From Euryarchaeota archaeon RBG_13_57_23 (GTDB lineage Archaea > Thermoplasmatota > Thermoplasmata > UBA10834): 11,077 bases of DNA. The notes beneath the pieces are model-generated. The model was not told the DNA's origin. It was given only the letters and a program-made list of their open reading frames with translations, and did no database searches. The translations under genes and the position numbers were made by a program. Below, in pieces: positions 6,977 to 11,077 of the stretch. The stretch lies in contig MGVW01000027.1 of the NCBI GenBank assembly GCA_001800675.1, forward strand, positions 1-11,077. Direction: 5' to 3'. The number at the start of each line of letters is the position of its first letter. Positions within the stretch are counted from its first letter, which is position 1.

Positions 6977-7771
6977 TTGGGCATCAAGATAGCAGTCGCC
7001 GGAAAGGGAGGCGTCGGGAAGACCACGATCGTGGGAACGCTCGCACGAGTGCTGGCTCAAGACGGGACGAAGGTCCTCGCCGTCGATGCCGACCCGGCGT
7101 CGCATCTGCATGTGGTGCTCGAGATACCAGATGACCGCGTTCCGGCGCCGATCTCCTCTGAGCTCGATCTCATCGAGGAGCGTACGGGGGCGAGGCCAGG
7201 CACGAAGACCGGGCCATTCTTCCGGATGAATCCCAGGGTAGACGACATACCGGATGAGTATTGCGCGGTCGGCGCAGACGGCGTGAGGCTCATCGTCCTC
7301 GGTGAGATTCGGGCACCGGGATCGGGATGTTTCTGTCCCGAGAACGCTCTCCTGAGGACTCTGCTCGAGCACGTAGTGCTCGAGAGAGACGAGGCAGTGG
7401 TGATCGACATGGAGGCCGGACTGGAGCAGTTCGGCCGCGCCACTTGTCGGGGGGTAGACGTCCTCATCGTGGTAGTCGAACCCGGGGCCAGATCCATAGA
7501 CACTGCATCCAAGATCGTCAGGCTTGCTCAGGAGATGGGCGTGCGTAGGCTCTCGATCGTCGCCAATAGGGTCCGGAGTGACGACGAGAGAGAGGCCGTT
7601 CTGTCGTTGACCCATGCCAAGGGCCTGGACCGCGTGCATGTGCTTCCTTTCTCAGAGGCGGTGAGGGAGGCTGATTTGAGAGGGACTTCACCGTTCGGAT
7701 GTCAAGGGTCAGCTGAATGGGTCTCGGCTATCAGACGACTTGCTCGGGACATCTCAAAGGGGGTTTCTTGA
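6977..7771 (+). CDS. cooC: CooC-type ATPase for CODH nickel insertion
   Basis: A 264-residue MinD/ParA-type P-loop ATPase that uses ATP-driven dimerisation to help load nickel into the CODH C-cluster (or, as AcsF, the ACS A-cluster). The deviant Walker A is AGKGGVGKTT at residues 8-17 with signature lysine K10 and catalytic K15; the A'-like VDADP follows at 36-40. The CxC pair that joins the two subunits by metal binding in CooC is present as C118 and C120 (GCFCPENALL). VVIDMEAGLEQFGR forms the switch/Walker B region. The start is a TTG at 6977, 11 bases after cooT and without a strong Shine-Dalgarno site; the conserved strand IKIAVAGKGG begins right after it, so there is no room for a later start. 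CooC and AcsF are hard to separate by sequence. Confidence 0.94.
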   Translation: MGIKIAVAGKGGVGKTTIVGTLARVLAQDGTKVLAVDADPASHLHVVLEIPDDRVPAPISSELDLIEERTGARPGTKTGPFFRMNPRVDDIPDEYCAVGADGVRLIVLGEIRAPGSGCFCPENALLRTLLEHVVLERDEAVVIDMEAGLEQFGRATCRGVDVLIVVVEPGARSIDTASKIVRLAQEMGVRRLSIVANRVRSDDEREAVLSLTHAKGLDRVHVLPFSEAVREADLRGTSPFGCQGSAEWVSAIRRLARDISKGVS

Positions 7772-7964
7772 AGGCCAGCGCGACACATGAGCGCGGATGC
7801 GGAGGAGGCCAGGAGGATTTCCGGTCGTCGTTTGCCGTGCGTCTGTCAGTAAGAACGTTTTTGTATCCTCAACAGCATCCGTCAATTGCCGATAGTAGTT
7901 GCCGAGGTCGGCTTTGGCCAGGCATTCAAATGCACGGGGTGAGGAGGTTCCTGCGTGGGGTCAT

Positions 7965-7988
7965 CACCGGATGTGATGTCAACCGGTG
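7965..7988. repeat. Inverted repeat CACCGG-N12-CCGGTG
   Basis: CACCGG (7965-7970) and CCGGTG (7983-7988) are exact reverse complements with a 12-base spacer. The position, about 120 bases before the CooS-AcsB start, would suit an operator or an mRNA hairpin. Arms of six bases are short, so chance is a real alternative. Confidence 0.3.
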
Positions 7989-8094
7989 TCTCAGAGGGGA
8001 TGTGCTGGCACGTCGTCAGAATGCTGAAGCTACCGGGTTCCTTGAGGACTCTACTGCATTCATCTATTCTCTTGCATTCGATTCGATAGCGATC

Positions 8095-8100
8095 AAGGAG
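8095..8100 (+). promoter_or_regulatory. Shine-Dalgarno site for the CooS-AcsB gene
   Basis: AAGGAG lies nine bases before the TTG at 8110. An in-frame TAG at 8107-8109 rules out any earlier start, and no ATG occurs before residue 34, so this site decides in favour of the TTG. Confidence 0.7.
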
Positions 8101-8109
8101 CGCGCATAG

Positions 8110-11077
8110 TTGGAATCCGATGTAGCGGTCAAGGCCACGAAGCGGGCGGACCAGAAGGACAAGGAGAAGGAGTTCGCCTGCGACTGTTGGGATGACAGCT
8201 GCCACCGAATGTTCTCGGACCTGCATGTGGAGGGAATTCCCACCGTCATGGAAAGGGTCGAAGCGCAGGGGGCTCAGTGCAGGTTCGGCCAGCTGGGTCT
8301 CTGTTGCAGGATATGTCTGCAGGGCCCCTGCCGAATCAATCCCATGGGCAAGGAGCCGACCTCCGGGATTTGCGGTGCCAAGGACTACACTATCGTCGCG
8401 CGGTTCATTGACCGCATGATTGCGGGCGGGACCGCATCTCACTCAGGACACGGTAAAGAGATTGCCCATGTACTGAACATGGTCTCGAAAGGCGAAACGA
8501 AAGACTACGGCATCACGGACGCGGTCAAGCTCAAGGAGATCGCCAAGAGACAGGGGATTGCGTTCGATGGCAAGAGCGTCGTCGAGCTGGCGGGAGAGGT
8601 CTCTAGGATGGCCCTCGAGGACTACTCACGATACACTTCCGAACCGCTTGCCTTCCTCAAGTCGACCGTGACGAGGGGAAGAATGCAAAGATGGGACACT
8701 CATTCGGTCATGCCCTCCAACATCGACGCGGCGATATCGGAGCTGATTCACAGAACCGCGATGGGAGTGGACGCCGATCCGGTCCCGATACTGTTCGGCG
8801 GCATCAAGTCCGCCTTATCCGATTACACGGGCGCGCAGATCTCATCGGACCTGAGCGATGTCCTCTTCGGCACGCCCAAGATCGTCATGAGCAAGGCTAA
8901 TCTGGGCGTGCTCGACGAGAGATACGTGAACGTTGCAGTACACGGTCATAACCCATTGCTCAGCGACATCATCGTGGACATGGCTCGCGAGATGAAGGCG
9001 GAAGCGCAGAAGGTCGGTGCTGAAGGATTCAACATCGTTGGCGTTTGCTGCACGGGCAACGAGATTCTCATGCGCAAGGGGATACCCATCGCCGCGAACG
9101 TGTTGTCCCAGGAGCTCGTGCTCCTCAGCGGGTTGCTGGACGCCATGGTGGTGGACTACCAGTGTTTCATGCCATCATTGTCCGCCGCCTGTGGACTCTC
9201 TCATACGAAGCTGATCTCCACAGAAAGTATTGCGAGGCTCGTCGGGGACACGCACATTGAGCTCTCCCCGGATAGGGCGAAGACCTCCGCGAAGGAGGTC
9301 TTGCTACTGTCCTTGGAGGCGTACAAGAAACGGGGCAAGAAGAGCAGGCTGCCGACGGTCAAGCCGTCGACGGTCATGGCTGGCTTCAGTGTCGAGCAGA
9401 TCAAGCAGCTTATGTCGAAGATGAACCCAGGTGACCCCATCCAGTACCTGGTGGACAACATCAAGACGGGAAGGGTCCGCGGGCTCGCGCTCTTCGCCGG
9501 TTGCAAGAACATCAAGGCGGAGAAGGACGAAGACGTCCTGGTGATCGCCCGCGAGCTTGCGAAGAGGGACATCCTTCTGATGGCCACAGGGTGCAACGCG
9601 GTCGAATTTGCCAAGGCCGGTTACATGGACCCCGCGAGGATGAAGGAGTTCGCGGGAGAGGGCCTGCAATCGTTCCTCGGAGAGCTCGCCGAGGCCTCAG
9701 GGCTCGAGGGCCTCCCGTTCGTGTGGCACATGGGCTCCTGCGTCGACAATGTCCGTTTCTCTAACCTGGCGACCGAGGTGGCCAACCACGCGGGCGTTGA
9801 TATCGAGAAGATCCCGTTCGTGGTCATCGCCCCCGAGGCGATGCACGAGAAAGCCGTCTCGATTGGCACATGGGCGGCTACCATGGGGTTCCCAGTCCAT
9901 GTGGGAACGATCAATTACCTCTACGGGAGCACACTTGTCACGGAGGTCCTCGAGAACACTGCCAGGGATGTCTACGGCGGCTATTTCATATTCGAGAAGG
10001 ACGCGCTGGAAGCAGCCAAGAGGCTGTACTCCGCCATCGAGTATAGGCGCTGGAAGCTCGACCTGACTGACCCTGAGGTGGAGCGCGCATCTTACTACCC
10101 TGGAAAGCAGGAGCACGTTCCCAAGGAGAAGTTGTTCAAGATGGCCATCGAGGGCTCAATCATCGCCACTGGTTACGCAGATGTCCTGCTGAACAGGGCA
10201 CTCCAGAAGTACGGGCCCGATCAGAAGATCGAATTCCCGGAGACGGGGTATCAGCTACCGAGCCTGTTTGCGTGGCTCGGCAAGGACTGCACCAGGCTGG
10301 GCGACCTCCCCAAGCTGCTCGGTGAAGCGAGGGGCAAGATCGTCGAGCAGCTTACGCTCGAAGCCGCGATCGCATCGGGAGAGGCGACGATGATCGCGGC
10401 CGAGATAGTTGAGGCCCTGAAGTACATCGAGACGCCGACCCCATATCAGGGATCACTCTACTGCGGTTTCGTCCCCGATAGAATACTGCGGCAACTGGGC
10501 ATAGCCTTCGTCGATGACACGATCCCAGGAGCTGCAGTCTTCGTTGGCCGAGCCAGCGACCCCAGGAAGCTCGGCGCAATGATCCGCGATTGCCAGAACA
10601 AGGGAATGCTCATAGTCGCCACGTATGACATCATCAAGCAGCTGAAGGATGAGAAGATTGGGATGGGCCTCGACCGCATGCTGTATCCTGTCGGGGAGTT
10701 CACCCAGATCATACACGGCCTGAATTTCGCGATTCGAGCCGCATTGTCATTCGGAGGCATTCAGAAGGGAGACCGCGAGGGCCTTCACAAGTACCTCTCC
10801 AAACGGCCAAAGGTCTTCGTCCTGCAGCTCGGCAAGCTGGACCATATCAAGGTTGCCGCCGAGTTCGCGGTCATGTTCAACGGTTCGCCGACCATAACCG
10901 ACCAGGATGTCGAGCCCATCCCCGACAAGTATGTCGTGCAGAAAAACCTCGACGAGATGATATCGACCGCGATCGAGGTACGGGGCTGTAGGATCAAGCT
11001 GGGCGCAATCGCCCTGCCCGTGCCCTATGGGCCCGCCTTCGAGGGCGAATCTATCAGAAGGCCTGACATGTACATCG
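8110..11077 (+). CDS. CooS-AcsB fusion: CO dehydrogenase joined to acetyl-CoA synthase (3' partial)
   Basis: One frame runs 989 codons with no stop from the TTG at 8110 to the edge. Residues 1 to about 652 are a full Ni,Fe CO dehydrogenase, which reduces CO2 to CO. D-cluster cysteines are C57 and C65; B-cluster C66, C69, C74, C88. The C-cluster set is the HGHNP histidine (278-282), GVCCTGNE (C313/C314), C352, C465, C495 and C544, with base lysine K581. The TTG start places C57 where Moorella AcsA has C59; the next ATG, residue 34, would cut off a helix. Residues about 674-989 match bacterial AcsB from its residue ~20: GYADVLLNRALQKYGPDQ, LGDLPKLL, GEATMIAAEIVEALKY, GEFTQIIHGLNFAIRA, PAFEGESIR. 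This is the CODH-docking domain; the linker and nickel A-cluster domains would follow outside the window. About 20 charged residues (653-673) join the halves. Expected total is near 1,390 residues. Upstream cooT and cooC fit the nickel need. Confidence 0.93.
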   Translation, partial: MESDVAVKATKRADQKDKEKEFACDCWDDSCHRMFSDLHVEGIPTVMERVEAQGAQCRFGQLGLCCRICLQGPCRINPMGKEPTSGICGAKDYTIVARFIDRMIAGGTASHSGHGKEIAHVLNMVSKGETKDYGITDAVKLKEIAKRQGIAFDGKSVVELAGEVSRMALEDYSRYTSEPLAFLKSTVTRGRMQRWDTHSVMPSNIDAAISELIHRTAMGVDADPVPILFGGIKSALSDYTGAQISSDLSDVLFGTPKIVMSKANLGVLDERYVNVAVHGHNPLLSDIIVDMAREMKAEAQKVGAEGFNIVGVCCTGNEILMRKGIPIAANVLSQELVLLSGLLDAMVVDYQCFMPSLSAACGLSHTKLISTESIARLVGDTHIELSPDRAKTSAKEVLLLSLEAYKKRGKKSRLPTVKPSTVMAGFSVEQIKQLMSKMNPGDPIQYLVDNIKTGRVRGLALFAGCKNIKAEKDEDVLVIARELAKRDILLMATGCNAVEFAKAGYMDPARMKEFAGEGLQSFLGELAEASGLEGLPFVWHMGSCVDNVRFSNLATEVANHAGVDIEKIPFVVIAPEAMHEKAVSIGTWAATMGFPVHVGTINYLYGSTLVTEVLENTARDVYGGYFIFEKDALEAAKRLYSAIEYRRWKLDLTDPEVERASYYPGKQEHVPKEKLFKMAIEGSIIATGYADVLLNRALQKYGPDQKIEFPETGYQLPSLFAWLGKDCTRLGDLPKLLGEARGKIVEQLTLEAAIASGEATMIAAEIVEALKYIETPTPYQGSLYCGFVPDRILRQLGIAFVDDTIPGAAVFVGRASDPRKLGAMIRDCQNKGMLIVATYDIIKQLKDEKIGMGLDRMLYPVGEFTQIIHGLNFAIRAALSFGGIQKGDREGLHKYLSKRPKVFVLQLGKLDHIKVAAEFAVMFNGSPTITDQDVEPIPDKYVVQKNLDEMISTAIEVRGCRIKLGAIALPVPYGPAFEGESIRRPDMYI

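Larger units (their letters stand above)
7772..8109. other. 338-base spacer between cooC and the CooS-AcsB gene
   Basis: This gap is long compared with the 11-35 base gaps of the genes before it. A plus-strand frame from 7717 to the TAG at 8107-8109 is open but shows no recognisable motif, and a 21-codon frame at 7787-7852 is too short to judge. Visible structure: a 6-bp inverted repeat at 7965-7988 and a Shine-Dalgarno site at the end. A T-rich run at 7858-7865 could be a promoter or terminator part. It may be a regulated leader or the decayed remains of a gene. Confidence 0.5.

Noticed and set aside
6791..7639. A 282-codon open frame on the minus strand opposite cooC.
   Set aside because: It has no recognisable motif and lies opposite a clear CooC with Walker A and CxC motifs.
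7717..8109. A 130-codon open frame in phase with CooS, with the idea that TAG at 8107-8109 is read through (for example as pyrrolysine) to extend CooS.
   Set aside because: The upstream frame overlaps cooC, has odd composition and no CooS-like sequence, and the CooS N-terminus from the TTG already has family length. A good Shine-Dalgarno site supports starting at 8110.

Overview
The window reads as chromosomal DNA of a moderately GC-rich archaeon. Arginine AGG and isoleucine ATA codons are common, an AT-rich TATA-like box lies at the expected distance from one start, Shine-Dalgarno sites are patchy, and several genes start with TTG or GTG. Gene content (FolD, a bacterial-type carbon monoxide dehydrogenase/acetyl-CoA synthase and its nickel chaperones) would suit an anaerobic, possibly Thermoplasmata-like lineage that runs a tetrahydrofolate-type Wood-Ljungdahl pathway. 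That placement is inference from codon use and gene content; no marker gene is present.

Layout, left to right. Positions 3-668 hold the C-terminal three quarters of folD (5' end outside the window). A 354-base gap follows, then a lone GAF-like protein of unknown role (1023-1703). After a 305-base gap come three same-strand genes for C1/C2 metabolism: AMP-forming acetyl-CoA synthetase (2009-3763), beta-class carbonic anhydrase (3843-4388) and an oxalate/formate-antiporter-family MFS carrier (4445-5749). A small cysteine-rich zinc-ribbon gene lies on the minus strand (5765-6025) and converges on the MFS gene.

From 6026 to 6333 is a divergent control region with a TATA-like box, a helically phased direct repeat and an 8-bp inverted repeat. 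It precedes a plus-strand run: a tandem ACT-domain protein (6334-6738), CooT-like nickel-binding protein (6774-6965), CooC nickel-insertion ATPase (6977-7771), a 338-base spacer, and a giant reading frame from 8110 to the window edge.

The giant frame is the main discovery. It has no stop for 989 codons. Residues 1 to about 652 are a complete CooS-type Ni,Fe carbon monoxide dehydrogenase with all cluster ligands, and residues about 674-989 are the N-terminal CODH-docking domain of bacterial-type acetyl-CoA synthase AcsB, continuing past the edge. The two enzymes that normally form an alpha2beta2 complex with an internal CO tunnel appear to be one polypeptide here.

Together the genes suggest a carbon node around acetyl-CoA: FolD on the methyl branch, CooS-AcsB on the carbonyl branch and acetyl-CoA synthesis, CooT and CooC supplying nickel, acetyl-CoA synthetase linking acetate to acetyl-CoA, carbonic anhydrase balancing CO2 and bicarbonate, and a carrier for a small organic acid.
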